A stretch of 64,000 bases of DNA from CAMDKS01 sp964402975 (GTDB lineage: Bacteria; Bdellovibrionota_B; Oligoflexia; Oligoflexales; RGVZ01), in assembly GCA_964402975.1 (NCBI GenBank), contig CAYOEM010000001.1, positions 248,001-312,000 of the forward strand, given 5' to 3'. Below the pieces are notes generated by a model. It was not told the DNA's origin. It saw only the letters and a list, made by a program, of their open reading frames with translations, and made no database searches. A program made the position numbers and the translations under genes. Shown here one piece after another: positions 31,830 to 39,987 of this stretch (its first letter is position 1; each line of letters begins with the position of its first letter).

Positions 31830-33944
31830 ATGAGACTTATTTCCATATTCGCAGTTATCAGCATTTATGGCTTCTCATCTTGCAAGCCAGGCCCCTCATC
31901 CTCAAGTCTAAAATCGCTGGATAACTTCACTGGCGCAAGCAATCGACCCAACAAGTGCATGGCAGACCCATCGAAGACTTTCAATCGCGATGAGTACCCG
32001 CTACTGAACAAGATAAATATTCTCGGCTCCTCTGCAACTTTCGTCGATTTACCTGTCATGAATCTCATGAGCAATGTTATCGTCAACATTCCAAAACCAA
32101 TACAGTCCGCGTTCACCGCGATCGACGGCCAAATTGTAATCTCCGATGATGCGCCTGCAACATGCGCCGAGATCGCTTCAGCGGTGAACCCGAACATTGA
32201 GCGCGCAAAGGATTTGAACGAAATCTCTAGTTGCTTGGTGTCAATCCCAGCTACATCGGAGCACGGTCGAATTGTGCACGTAAATTTTCCACCTGACATT
32301 CGTGACATTCATCATAATTCGATGCGGGTCTTCGGATCTTTTGTTGTAGACCTACTTCCTACCACCCGTCCTGACGCTGGCGCTTTGATACGCGAACTGA
32401 TGACAAACACCAGTAAAAGTCTGGTTTTAGATATTGTTAAGTCACCTGTGCTGGACTTCAACAGTTTGACGTACTTCTTTTCGGCGAAAGATATTGAGAC
32501 GATAAAGAGCCGAGCGAAATCTAACCCTGAGTTAACAGCTGAGCAACTTTTTGCTGACCTCGAAATGTTGCAAAATGGTTCGTCTCTGCGAACTCAATTC
32601 GAGAAAATGGCATTCATTGAAAGCTTTGATTCATATTTCTGTAATAACTGGTCACCAACAAGACCAGAAGACTTGGACCGGATTCTCACCAAGAAAAGTC
32701 CTCTAACTGATTTGAACAAGATGGATAACACGCGCCTCGTGATGCAAAAGCTTTTTCCGCGAACCTATAAAACATTCGACTCCGGAATGTCTGCTCTGCT
32801 CAAAAAATTAGGCGGGGATGACTCCAACGACTCAAAAACTGCAGCGTTCGCTCTTTCAGATGAACCAGCGGAATTCTCTCTTGGACCGTCAGGACGTACG
32901 CAGCAGCAATTGGATTCACCCGTTTGGGCAGGAACCAAGGCTTTTTTCGGCACACTTTGGGATTCAACGGGTGGAGCTGCTTCCAGGGCCTACTCACGTT
33001 ACTCTGAACGAGTACGACAAGGTGTGGACGCCGCGTATTCCAGCGGATATTCAACGCCCGCAGCATTAGTTAGGGGAACCGCTTCAGGAATATCAAACAC
33101 CTACAGAGACGAGGTGTGGAATCCAGTATCGCAACGCACAGACCGAGTATTTCAGGATCAATTAAATGGCAATGGGGGCAACATCAATGCTGCCTTCCGT
33201 AATACATTGGCAGTTGAGTTGCTACGCCCTACCGGCGCAACTGCAATTGCGGAAACCACGGCTGTTGGTCGGCGCTTTGACGGTTCGACCTATAAAGATG
33301 GCACGCAAAGGGCTTCAGAGTTTTTTGGCGGCGTTGGCGCTCTGGCTGGTACGACTGCATCGGTGGTCGGAGTACTCCCTCGATATGGAAACACCGTTGT
33401 CGGGGGAGGGACACGCATAAATCGTAACGGTGCATTGACTTACGGCGCTGATGCTGCGGCGAACTCCGCTGTGTTACAGAAAGCCGGGGTTGCAGTAAAA
33501 TATGCCGATAAAATCAGTGACGCGTTTGAGCCTGGAGCCCGGCCCGGGACTCTAAAGTCAGGTGACGTATTATATCGTTATTCAAATAGCGCCTCAGAAC
33601 CCGTCTCATCCTGGTTTACCCGCACAACTGTCGCGAATACTGCCGACAAGCTGGCTCTGCCTCCTGGACGTACAGGTGGTTATGTCACAAAAATGGTGTA
33701 TACGGGTCCGGCAACAACAATGGTTGAAGGTGGAGTAGCGAGGATGCCTAAATTTACCTCTTCAACAGGTCTTCCGCGCACCGGCGGAGCGGGACAGGTC
33801 TTTGTGCCGAACAGGGAGTTGTTGGGAAATTTCAGGCCCGCCGGCGACCCAGCCCTGATAGGTGGAGTGGTGGGTGGAGGCACCATGTCGGGCCAGTCTA
33901 TTCCTCGATCAAGCTCTAGCTCTGGCTCAAGTCGGAGGCCTTGA
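31830..33944 (+). CDS. Large lipoprotein with toxin-like C-terminal domain
   Basis: A 704-residue protein with leader ending FSSC (lipobox-like) and AAAGGAG eight bases before the ATG. Residues about 20-340 form a globular region with four or more cysteines and no family I know. Residues about 370-560 are Ala/Gly/Thr/Tyr-rich and low in complexity. Residues about 570-675 read KSGDVLYRYSN, SSWFTRTT, LALPPGRTGGYV, then EGGVARM and GGAGQVFVPN. That order (VLYRY, a Ser/Trp/Phe turn, LALPP, GG-x-QVFVP) resembles the TNT/ADP-ribosyltransferase-like domains at the ends of polymorphic toxins. A Ser/Arg tail follows. The toxin reading is inference; no immunity gene is evident. Confidence 0.6.
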   Translation: MRLISIFAVISIYGFSSCKPGPSSSSLKSLDNFTGASNRPNKCMADPSKTFNRDEYPLLNKINILGSSATFVDLPVMNLMSNVIVNIPKPIQSAFTAIDGQIVISDDAPATCAEIASAVNPNIERAKDLNEISSCLVSIPATSEHGRIVHVNFPPDIRDIHHNSMRVFGSFVVDLLPTTRPDAGALIRELMTNTSKSLVLDIVKSPVLDFNSLTYFFSAKDIETIKSRAKSNPELTAEQLFADLEMLQNGSSLRTQFEKMAFIESFDSYFCNNWSPTRPEDLDRILTKKSPLTDLNKMDNTRLVMQKLFPRTYKTFDSGMSALLKKLGGDDSNDSKTAAFALSDEPAEFSLGPSGRTQQQLDSPVWAGTKAFFGTLWDSTGGAASRAYSRYSERVRQGVDAAYSSGYSTPAALVRGTASGISNTYRDEVWNPVSQRTDRVFQDQLNGNGGNINAAFRNTLAVELLRPTGATAIAETTAVGRRFDGSTYKDGTQRASEFFGGVGALAGTTASVVGVLPRYGNTVVGGGTRINRNGALTYGADAAANSAVLQKAGVAVKYADKISDAFEPGARPGTLKSGDVLYRYSNSASEPVSSWFTRTTVANTADKLALPPGRTGGYVTKMVYTGPATTMVEGGVARMPKFTSSTGLPRTGGAGQVFVPNRELLGNFRPAGDPALIGGVVGGGTMSGQSIPRSSSSSGSSRRP

Positions 33945-33993
33945 TCGGTGACTTCATCAGTCCGATGGCAGGTCAGAGATGTATTGGCCCAGA

Positions 33994-34617
33994 TCATTTC
34001 CTTATAAACGGCCACGCTTCCTCGGGCATCTCACTGTACCGATAAATTCCCTGACTTCTATACTCAGAACTCATGATGATATTGTTAAACGTCCTCTGAA
34101 ATTCGGCCTTGGTCATCTGAAGCGTTCCGTGACCCTCGATGACAATTGCAAAAACATCATTGGGCTTAAGATTTTCTATTTTGTGTCTGTAGAAAACTAA
34201 AGATTCTGAAGACCATTGGACGGTCGGCCGTCGATTTGATGACACCTGATTACGGTCAATCAGGCCCTCCCTGCGACTTGATCCTGCGCGAGGCTTGGGG
34301 CTCGGATTCTTGCTAGACGGCGACTGGCTGGCGCGTGCCGCTTTTTGGAGTCTCTGCCGTTCCGCCTCGGCATATTGCTCGGTCTGCCATGTCTCCATCT
34401 TAGATATCTGTGACGGCGTGAATATCTCAGTAAACTTCGATTGATCGATGGTTCTTGGATCATCCACTTTGAAAATAACTGTTGGAACGTCTAGCACATC
34501 ACCGTTGGGATTGATGACCTTAACCTTGCCCTCGTCTGACCCACCCCATTCCAACACGACGAAAAACTTGCCAGTACGCTCATTCACCAAAGCTTCAACA
34601 GTTTGCGGCAACGCCAT
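33994..34617 (-). CDS. Protein of unknown function, two domains with disordered linker
   Basis: A 207-residue protein, probably cytoplasmic (no signal or membrane segment). The ATG at 34617 has AAGGA eight bases upstream; the frame could begin at GTG 34656 but that lacks an SD. Residues about 1-85 are a small globular domain (FFVVLEWGGSDEGKVKVINP), 86-130 a Lys/Arg/Ser/Pro-rich linker (SQSPSSKNPSPKPRAGSSRR), 135-207 a second alpha/beta domain. It is convergent with the toxin-like lipoprotein gene (49 bp apart) and divergent from purK. I do not recognise it; head-to-tail immunity genes would be on the other strand, so an antitoxin role is unlikely. Confidence 0.6.
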   Translation of the reverse strand: MALPQTVEALVNERTGKFFVVLEWGGSDEGKVKVINPNGDVLDVPTVIFKVDDPRTIDQSKFTEIFTPSQISKMETWQTEQYAEAERQRLQKAARASQSPSSKNPSPKPRAGSSRREGLIDRNQVSSNRRPTVQWSSESLVFYRHKIENLKPNDVFAIVIEGHGTLQMTKAEFQRTFNNIIMSSEYRSQGIYRYSEMPEEAWPFIRK

Positions 34618-34757
34618 GGGCATGGTCCTTAAGGTAAAAATTCGGATAAGATTCACATGTTACCTCAAGACCGCTGGACAAGCACGTCTGAATTCCCTAA
34701 AACTTGGGACATGGACTGCTAAGGCTGCGGTTAGACCTTAAACCTGAGGATCAACAG

Positions 34758-35969
34758 TTGACTCCTGACATCACAAAGCAGCAACGCTGGGGTATTCTGG
34801 GTGACGGCCAACTGGCCCGAATGCTCGCGATGGCAGCCTACCCTCTGGGGGTCCGTCCGGTCATCCTCACTGGCGATTCCTCGAGTCCAGCCGGGCAAGT
34901 GAGCCCCTTGATTGTCAGAGGGCACTTTGACAGTCGCGATGACTTGCACGCTATCTTAAGCCAGGTGGACGGCGCCCTGATTGAGAGTGAGTTCATAGAT
35001 TGTGACGCCCTGGAAGCCACTGGCCTTGCCGAAAAAATCATCCCACCCATTTCATGCATAAGAACACTTCAGGACAAGCTCGAGCAAAAACGCCTGCTCA
35101 AACGACTGGAGATTCAAAGCCCTCAGCTACACGAAAGAGATCTGCCGGATGATCTTGAGTGGATAAGCCGTTTAACCGACAGCGGCAAAAAACCTCTTGT
35201 CATCAAATTTGCCAAGCTTGGCTATGATGGCAAAGGTGTTTTAATACTCAATGGCGAGGGCCGAAGTGATATAGAAAGTGCCGAAGAATTTTTAATCGGC
35301 GCAAGAAAACGAAAAATCACTATATATGCTGAAGAAAAAGTCGACTTCAAACGAGAGTTAGCCATGGTTATCGTTCGGACCAAATCAGGCGAAACGAAAT
35401 CGTGGCCTTTAGTTATCAGCGAACAAAAAAAGGGAGTCTGCGACCGGGTTATGGGACCTGCAGCATCTCTAGGCGTTGATGAAAAACTCGAAAAAAAAGC
35501 GCAAGACATTTGCCACAAAATTGCCGGCCACCTTGGCCTTATAGGCGTTATGGCGGTCGAATTTTTCGAAACTCACGATAGTAGAATACTCGTCAATGAG
35601 ATAGCTCCAAGGGTCCATAATAGTGGGCATTACACGCTAAATGCAGGGTGTGCGTCGCAGTTTGAAAATCATTGGCGCGCCGCTTTGAATTTACCTTTGG
35701 GCATCACGGATACCGCGCCGTTTTTTGTTATGCAAAATATTCTAGGCGTTCCCGACATCACATCAAAAGAGTGCGCGACTCCCCCGGCCCCCGGAGAGTT
35801 CACTCATGTTCATTGGTACGGAAAGCGCGGCATTGCACCTGGTCGGAAACTGGGGCACATCACGGCAGTCTGTCATGACTTTCAAAATAAGGGTGATGCC
35901 CTAAGCTCCGTCCAGAATACATATGGCCGCTGGCAGAATCAGCAACGATCTGAGTTCGCTGAAATTTAA
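34758..35969 (+). CDS. purK: N5-carboxyaminoimidazole ribonucleotide synthase
   Basis: ATP-grasp enzyme of purine synthesis that carboxylates AIR to N5-CAIR with ATP and bicarbonate. RWGILGDGQLARMLAMAAYP is the N-terminal Rossmann start; KLGYDGKGV the ATP loop; VEFFETHDSRILVNEIAPRV and HNSGHYTLNAGCASQFENHW the C-terminal active site. I choose TTG 34758 (GAGG nine bases before); an ATG at 34704 would add 18 residues of unlikely composition. It is followed by purE after 20 bp, the expected partner. Confidence 0.93.
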   Translation: MTPDITKQQRWGILGDGQLARMLAMAAYPLGVRPVILTGDSSSPAGQVSPLIVRGHFDSRDDLHAILSQVDGALIESEFIDCDALEATGLAEKIIPPISCIRTLQDKLEQKRLLKRLEIQSPQLHERDLPDDLEWISRLTDSGKKPLVIKFAKLGYDGKGVLILNGEGRSDIESAEEFLIGARKRKITIYAEEKVDFKRELAMVIVRTKSGETKSWPLVISEQKKGVCDRVMGPAASLGVDEKLEKKAQDICHKIAGHLGLIGVMAVEFFETHDSRILVNEIAPRVHNSGHYTLNAGCASQFENHWRAALNLPLGITDTAPFFVMQNILGVPDITSKECATPPAPGEFTHVHWYGKRGIAPGRKLGHITAVCHDFQNKGDALSSVQNTYGRWQNQQRSEFAEI

Positions 35970-35989
35970 TTCACGCTCCGGAGAAAACA

Positions 35990-36523
35990 TTGAAGAGAAC
36001 CAAAACTAAAACCGCAGATCTTAAAAACCCCCTTGTTGGGGTCGTGATGGGAAGCGATACCGATCTCAAGTGGATGCAAGACGCGTGTGATGCTCTAAAC
36101 AAATTTGGAATTTCGTTTGAATTAAAAATTATTTCGGCACACCGCACGCCGAAGACTGTAGAAGCTTACGCATCATCAGCCGAGAAAAGCGGTCTACGGG
36201 TTATCATCGCGGGCGCTGGAGGTGCGGCTCACCTGCCAGGCATGCTTGCCGCCAGCACCACAATACCCGTCATTGGTGTGCCCTGCCCCGTCGGCCCGAT
36301 GCAGGGAGAAGATGCTCTTTGGTCTATTGTCCAGATGCCCAAGGGCGTACCAGTGGCAACTGTTGCCATCGGCAATGGATGGAACGCTGGAGTTCTCGCC
36401 ACTCAGATACTAGCCGCGGGTGACTCTAAGCTATCACTCAACCTGAGGAAGACACTTAGCGCTTACAAAATTGAAATGGAAAAGCTTGTGGGCCAAATGA
36501 ACAAAAAACTGACTACAAACTGA
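35990..36523 (+). CDS. purE: 5-(carboxyamino)imidazole ribonucleotide mutase, class I
   Basis: A 177-residue PurE, which converts N5-CAIR to CAIR after PurK. VGVVMGSDTDLKWM, ELKIISAHRTPK (catalytic His), IIAGAGGAAHLPGMLAA and PVIGVPCPVGPMQGEDALWS are diagnostic. The TTG start has CCGGAG six to seven bases upstream. Its last 11 bases overlap the convergent phoU-like gene, so the two transcripts meet and antisense overlap is unavoidable. Confidence 0.95.
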   Translation: MKRTKTKTADLKNPLVGVVMGSDTDLKWMQDACDALNKFGISFELKIISAHRTPKTVEAYASSAEKSGLRVIIAGAGGAAHLPGMLAASTTIPVIGVPCPVGPMQGEDALWSIVQMPKGVPVATVAIGNGWNAGVLATQILAAGDSKLSLNLRKTLSAYKIEMEKLVGQMNKKLTTN

Positions 36524-37190
36524 CATCACTACGGTGTCGAATTCTCTCGTCCTCAACAATATAAACGACGGTTTGAGCTACGTGACAAGCGATGTCAGCG
36601 ATGCTTTCTAGTTTATTCACCATCAGAATGAGATGAATCCCCATTTCGACATCTAATGCTCCTGCGCGAACCTTCTCAATAACTAACTTGTAAGCCTGAT
36701 CCTGAAGCGCGTCAACGCTGTCATCCATGCTTGGGACGGTTTTGGCTAGGCGTGGATCCCTGTTGCTAACCGATGTCATCGCCCGTTCATAGACGGCGAA
36801 CGCTTTGGTGGTGATATCTTGGAGAAGATGCCAGCCTTCAGGAAAATCTACTCTTAAATCCTTCGTGTCAATCGCATGTCTCGCCACATACTCGATGCAA
36901 TCGCCAATTCTTTCGAGCGCTGAAGCAACATCAATAGCCCCAAACATAAACCGGAGGCTTGGACCCATTGGGGCCCGATTCGCCACAAAAAGCATCGAGA
37001 GATCGTCAAGATCAATCTCGATCGCATCGACTCTTTCATCACCGGCGATTATTGATTTCAAAAGGGCGAAGTCTGCGCCGTCCAGCCCCCTTTTCAATCC
37101 CACGAACTGCTGCATGACGACTTGCATGAGCTCTTCAAGCTTGCCACTAATGGCTTGTAGTTCGCGCTCCCCTGGGGATTTCTGCGGCAT
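36513..37190 (-). CDS. PhoU-domain protein
   Basis: A 225-residue all-helical PhoU-type protein. It shows the two-fold repeat of three-helix bundles with metal-binding E/D motifs: KSIIAGDERVDAIEIDLDD in the first and MDDSVDALQDQAYKL in the second. SALERIGDCIEYVARHAI and NKLESIADIACHVAQTVVYI are the conserved ends of each. PhoU restrains phosphate import and PhoR signalling, or modulates Na/Pi cotransporters. No pst, phoB or phoR gene is nearby, so the partner is unknown. Tail-to-tail overlap of 11 bp with purE. Confidence 0.88.
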   Translation of the reverse strand: MPQKSPGERELQAISGKLEELMQVVMQQFVGLKRGLDGADFALLKSIIAGDERVDAIEIDLDDLSMLFVANRAPMGPSLRFMFGAIDVASALERIGDCIEYVARHAIDTKDLRVDFPEGWHLLQDITTKAFAVYERAMTSVSNRDPRLAKTVPSMDDSVDALQDQAYKLVIEKVRAGALDVEMGIHLILMVNKLESIADIACHVAQTVVYIVEDERIRHRSDVSL

Positions 37191-37338
37191 ATCACGACTC
37201 CAATTAAGATGATTGGACGGCAGTACTAGTTGCTACGCGACCATGAATACCAGTATATTTTTAGTGTGATTTTTTTGCAACGAAACAACGTAAAAAGACA
37301 ATGTCTGGTCGTATACTGTAATCGAGGAGAGAGATCCT

Positions 37339-37764
37339 GTGATCAAGGATTTATTTAGCGTCGTGATCTCCAAGGCATCAAATGGTAAATGGGAGGCACA
37401 TCACGTGCCATCAGGGCGCCGTGTCCAAGCTGATTCGATGGACCAAGCCCAGGAAGCCATGAAAAAAGAACTGGGCATCAAAGATGACGGCACTTTTGAT
37501 GCTCCTCTCACCAGCGTAAAGTTCACAGGCCTCGCGCTCGTCGTCGCTAAGTTTTTAGAGGGGCCCGTATCAGAGTCTTTAGCATTTCATTCGGGATATG
37601 CGCGCCTCGAGCTGTTCGAGAACGATATTGCCCACGTTCGCCTCGGAGGCGGATGTAAAGGGTGTCCATCCTCTCAAATCACACTATTTAATGGAGTTAA
37701 AGACCAACTCCAGGGGCGCTTTGGCGAAGACGCCATCAAGGACGTCATTCTAGCCGCAGACTAA
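37339..37764 (+). CDS. NifU-like Fe-S cluster scaffold domain protein
   Basis: A 141-residue protein. The C-terminal about 70 residues form a NifU C-terminal (Nfu) domain with VRLGGGCKGCPSSQITL, whose CxxC binds a 4Fe-4S cluster for transfer to apoproteins. The N-terminal half (SVVISKASNGKWEAHHVPSG ...) is not the A-type degenerate scaffold and is unfamiliar. The GTG at 37339 follows GAGGAGAGA. TATACT at about 37312 could be its -10 box but no matching -35 is evident. No other Fe-S assembly gene is adjacent. It may serve the Fe-S enzymes seen elsewhere (RlmN, the Rsm22-like protein), which is inference. Confidence 0.85.
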   Translation: MIKDLFSVVISKASNGKWEAHHVPSGRRVQADSMDQAQEAMKKELGIKDDGTFDAPLTSVKFTGLALVVAKFLEGPVSESLAFHSGYARLELFENDIAHVRLGGGCKGCPSSQITLFNGVKDQLQGRFGEDAIKDVILAAD

Positions 37765-37882
37765 TACGCAAGGATTACAGATAACAAACGACTCGAGCAC
37801 CGATCAGATGTCGCTGGACGACACTCGGTTGCTGCTTTACCTATAGTCACGCAAACTAAATTTAAAATTTAGGGGGACTCGA

Positions 37883-38278
37883 TTGGTATCCAACATTTTA
37901 ATATTTACAATGGGCCTTTTAAGCATCACATCAGTTCACGGACTCAATATGCGCTTAGCGTCCCAAACTGCGACCGCTACCACAAATCGTGCCAAAAAAG
38001 AATATCAGCGTCACGCATGCGGTCGAGCGATCGCAGCCATCCAAAACTTTGAAATCATCGCCGCTAATCTACAAAGGTCTCCGGGAAGTCCAACTAAAGC
38101 GATCTCAGACTCAGTCACACAGATTCAAAATGCACTAATCGATAATTATGGAATTTTTTATAAGATTGAACGCTCTGCCTGTATCGACCGCAGAACGCAG
38201 CGTCCAGTCGTGACTGCCTATAGGCGCGGGCCGGACAATCGCCTCGAATCACCCAATTTCTCGTACAGGTTTTTATAG
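37883..38278 (+). CDS. Small exported or pilin-like protein, first gene of secretin operon
   Basis: A 131-residue protein with TTG start behind TAGGGGGA. The N-terminus is a hydrophobic stretch (SNILIFTMGLLSITSVHG) with no basic n-region, leading into a long amphipathic helix (LNMRLASQTATATTNRAKKE). That is the general layout of TadE/TadG-like minor pilins, though no TadE signature is seen. Two cysteines (HACGRA, SACIDRR) may bond. It lies 7 bp ahead of the next gene in a coupled operon ending in a secretin-like gene. Function unknown; pilin-like is a layout-based guess. Confidence 0.6.
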   Translation: MVSNILIFTMGLLSITSVHGLNMRLASQTATATTNRAKKEYQRHACGRAIAAIQNFEIIAANLQRSPGSPTKAISDSVTQIQNALIDNYGIFYKIERSACIDRRTQRPVVTAYRRGPDNRLESPNFSYRFL

Positions 38279-38285
38279 GAATGCC

Positions 38286-38591
38286 ATGGAATTCGGACTG
38301 TTACTTCTCACAAGCATGACGTTAATAGCCTCGACCGCATCTTCCATACTCAACATAAAAGGAACCCTGGTGGTCTATTCCGACCTTTCATCCGCAGATA
38401 ACTCATTCAACTGTGAGGAGCCTGCGTCACACATCTTGCTGGGTCAAAAAGCTTCCACAGTGGTTTTTGCTGCATCAAGCGAACCTTGCCTTTTTCCAAA
38501 TACATATAGCCACGACGGCGGACGTCAAGGTGACGCCCTAGAAATATTTCAAAAAATTTTGAGTCACGTTGTCGCGAGTGGGCCTCATTGA
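38286..38591 (+). CDS. Small exported protein, second gene of secretin operon
   Basis: A 101-residue protein with N-terminal hydrophobic segment (FGLLLLTSMTLIASTASSIL), then a small alpha/beta region containing HILLGQKASTVVFAASSEPC and a C-terminal helix (GDALEIFQKIL). The L-x-GQ ... C ... GD ... AL-x-I order recalls the following gene (LVLIGQNSNDACQW ... MGDIDSLDSAVKI), so the two may be diverged duplicates. AGGA lies just before the start. Its TGA overlaps the next TTG by three bases, so translation is coupled. No family recognised. Confidence 0.6.
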   Translation: MEFGLLLLTSMTLIASTASSILNIKGTLVVYSDLSSADNSFNCEEPASHILLGQKASTVVFAASSEPCLFPNTYSHDGGRQGDALEIFQKILSHVVASGPH

Positions 38592-39019
38592 AGATTGAAG
38601 ATATTCCAAAAAAAGTCTTAAGCCACACAGGCTGCGCCGTCTGTGGATTCTTGATTGCTTTGTGGTGCCAAGAGACAAGCGCTCCGGGACAAAATCACCA
38701 GAAATTTAAACCAGGCTTTACGATTACACTTAAAAGTCCTGATGAAAACACCAAAGGAGAGCATCTTGATAATGCCGAAAACCTTGTTTTGATCGGTCAA
38801 AATTCAAATGACGCATGCCAATGGGAATATTCGGGCACGCTCGTTAGACGCCGCGGCAACCACATACAAGTGATGGGAGATATCGACAGCTTGGACTCAG
38901 CCGTGAAAATTGTGGACGGAATCAAGACTGGCCTCATCGAAATCACAACACGGAAGAAAGCCGAAATCATGCCGATATGCCAAGATTTGCCCCTGGTGAC
39001 TTATGGACCGCACCCATGA
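38588..39019 (+). CDS. Small protein of unknown function, third gene of secretin operon
   Basis: A 143-residue protein starting at TTG inside the previous stop (TTGA). Residues about 9-27 (VLSHTGCAVCGFLIALWCQE) form a short hydrophobic, Cys-rich segment, possibly a signal anchor. The rest is soluble alpha/beta, with C65-region DACQWEYSG and a final cysteine near IMPICQDLP. It ends with ATGA, overlapping the secretin-like gene. It is hard to assign; coupling at both ends implies it works with its neighbours. Confidence 0.55.
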   Translation: MKIEDIPKKVLSHTGCAVCGFLIALWCQETSAPGQNHQKFKPGFTITLKSPDENTKGEHLDNAENLVLIGQNSNDACQWEYSGTLVRRRGNHIQVMGDIDSLDSAVKIVDGIKTGLIEITTRKKAEIMPICQDLPLVTYGPHP

Positions 39020-39987
39020 ATTTTGTCGTTGCCATTCTAGTTGCCATGTCAATTTATACCCAAAATCTTTTAGCAAATACCGATACGATTTCAATGCACA
39101 CCGGCGATATACGCGGCATTGATTTCGCCGGATTTTCCAAAATTTCGGTATCTCGAAAAGGCATAGTCTCTTTGACACACGATCAGGGTGACCGCTGGAT
39201 ATTATCGGCCACCAGAGCTGGATTTGTGAAAATTCAAGGAACAGCCAAATCTGGCCAAATCAAATTATGGCATATAAATATCACGCCAAGGTCATCTCGC
39301 TCGCAATTTTCAAAGATCGCGCCGACGACGATGCTTCAAAAAAAAGACGATCAATGCGCAGATGACGCCGACGAATATTTATATACATTTAGGGCCTCAA
39401 TTGAGCTGGCAGATAGAGCCAAAAGTGAAATGCTGGGCTGGAATCACGACGCCAAATTGTCAACGGACATTTTGAAGACGGACTTTGACCTCAAATTAGA
39501 GTTCACACCAAAAAGAGATCATCATAAAAGACAAATCGTCGCAAACCCCATGGTCGTAACTGGCGCGTGCCACGATGTAATTCTTCGCAGTGGTGGCGAA
39601 GATAGCATTGATGTCAAAACAGACGACGGGCGAACTGCCACCGTTTGGAAAAGTCACGGCGTCGAACTTAAGTTTAAGATCATGCCCACAGAAAACGGTC
39701 ATTTTCGAGTTCCATTCTCCGTAGCTTTACGGACACCGTCAAAAGGACAGGGTGCTTATGGCCTAAGTGACGTTCAATCCACGCTGACGATGCCAAAAGA
39801 TCAAGATGTTCTTGCTGCTGTGATAAACCTATCATCCGTTGTGACGAACGGCCAAACGCAGTCTGGCCTAAGAGATATCCCGATCATAGGGCCTCTTTTT
39901 AAACGAAAGGTCGATACGTTAGCCGAATCACTCATGCTTATTTGGTTCAACATCGATCAAAGATCTGTCAAAACCGAGACTCCATAA
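39016..39987 (+). CDS. Compact secretin-like protein (CpaC/RcpA-type features)
   Basis: A 323-residue exported protein; signal peptide about residues 1-20 ending NLLA. Residues about 25-80 (GDIRGIDFAGFSKISVSRKG) resemble the pilus-type N-terminal domain of CpaC. Residues about 180-320 match the secretin core in order: VVTGACHDVILRSGGEDSI, HGVELKFKIMPTENGHFRV, NGQTQSGLRDIPIIGPLFKR, then ESLMLIWFNI. The GLRDIPIIGPLF block is the strongest secretin signature. At about 320 residues it is shorter than most secretins (over 400). Such proteins form outer-membrane rings for pili or type II/III export. The ATG at 39016 overlaps the previous stop (ATGA); an earlier in-frame ATG at 38977 is less likely. 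Confidence 0.68.
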   Translation: MNFVVAILVAMSIYTQNLLANTDTISMHTGDIRGIDFAGFSKISVSRKGIVSLTHDQGDRWILSATRAGFVKIQGTAKSGQIKLWHINITPRSSRSQFSKIAPTTMLQKKDDQCADDADEYLYTFRASIELADRAKSEMLGWNHDAKLSTDILKTDFDLKLEFTPKRDHHKRQIVANPMVVTGACHDVILRSGGEDSIDVKTDDGRTATVWKSHGVELKFKIMPTENGHFRVPFSVALRTPSKGQGAYGLSDVQSTLTMPKDQDVLAAVINLSSVVTNGQTQSGLRDIPIIGPLFKRKVDTLAESLMLIWFNIDQRSVKTETP

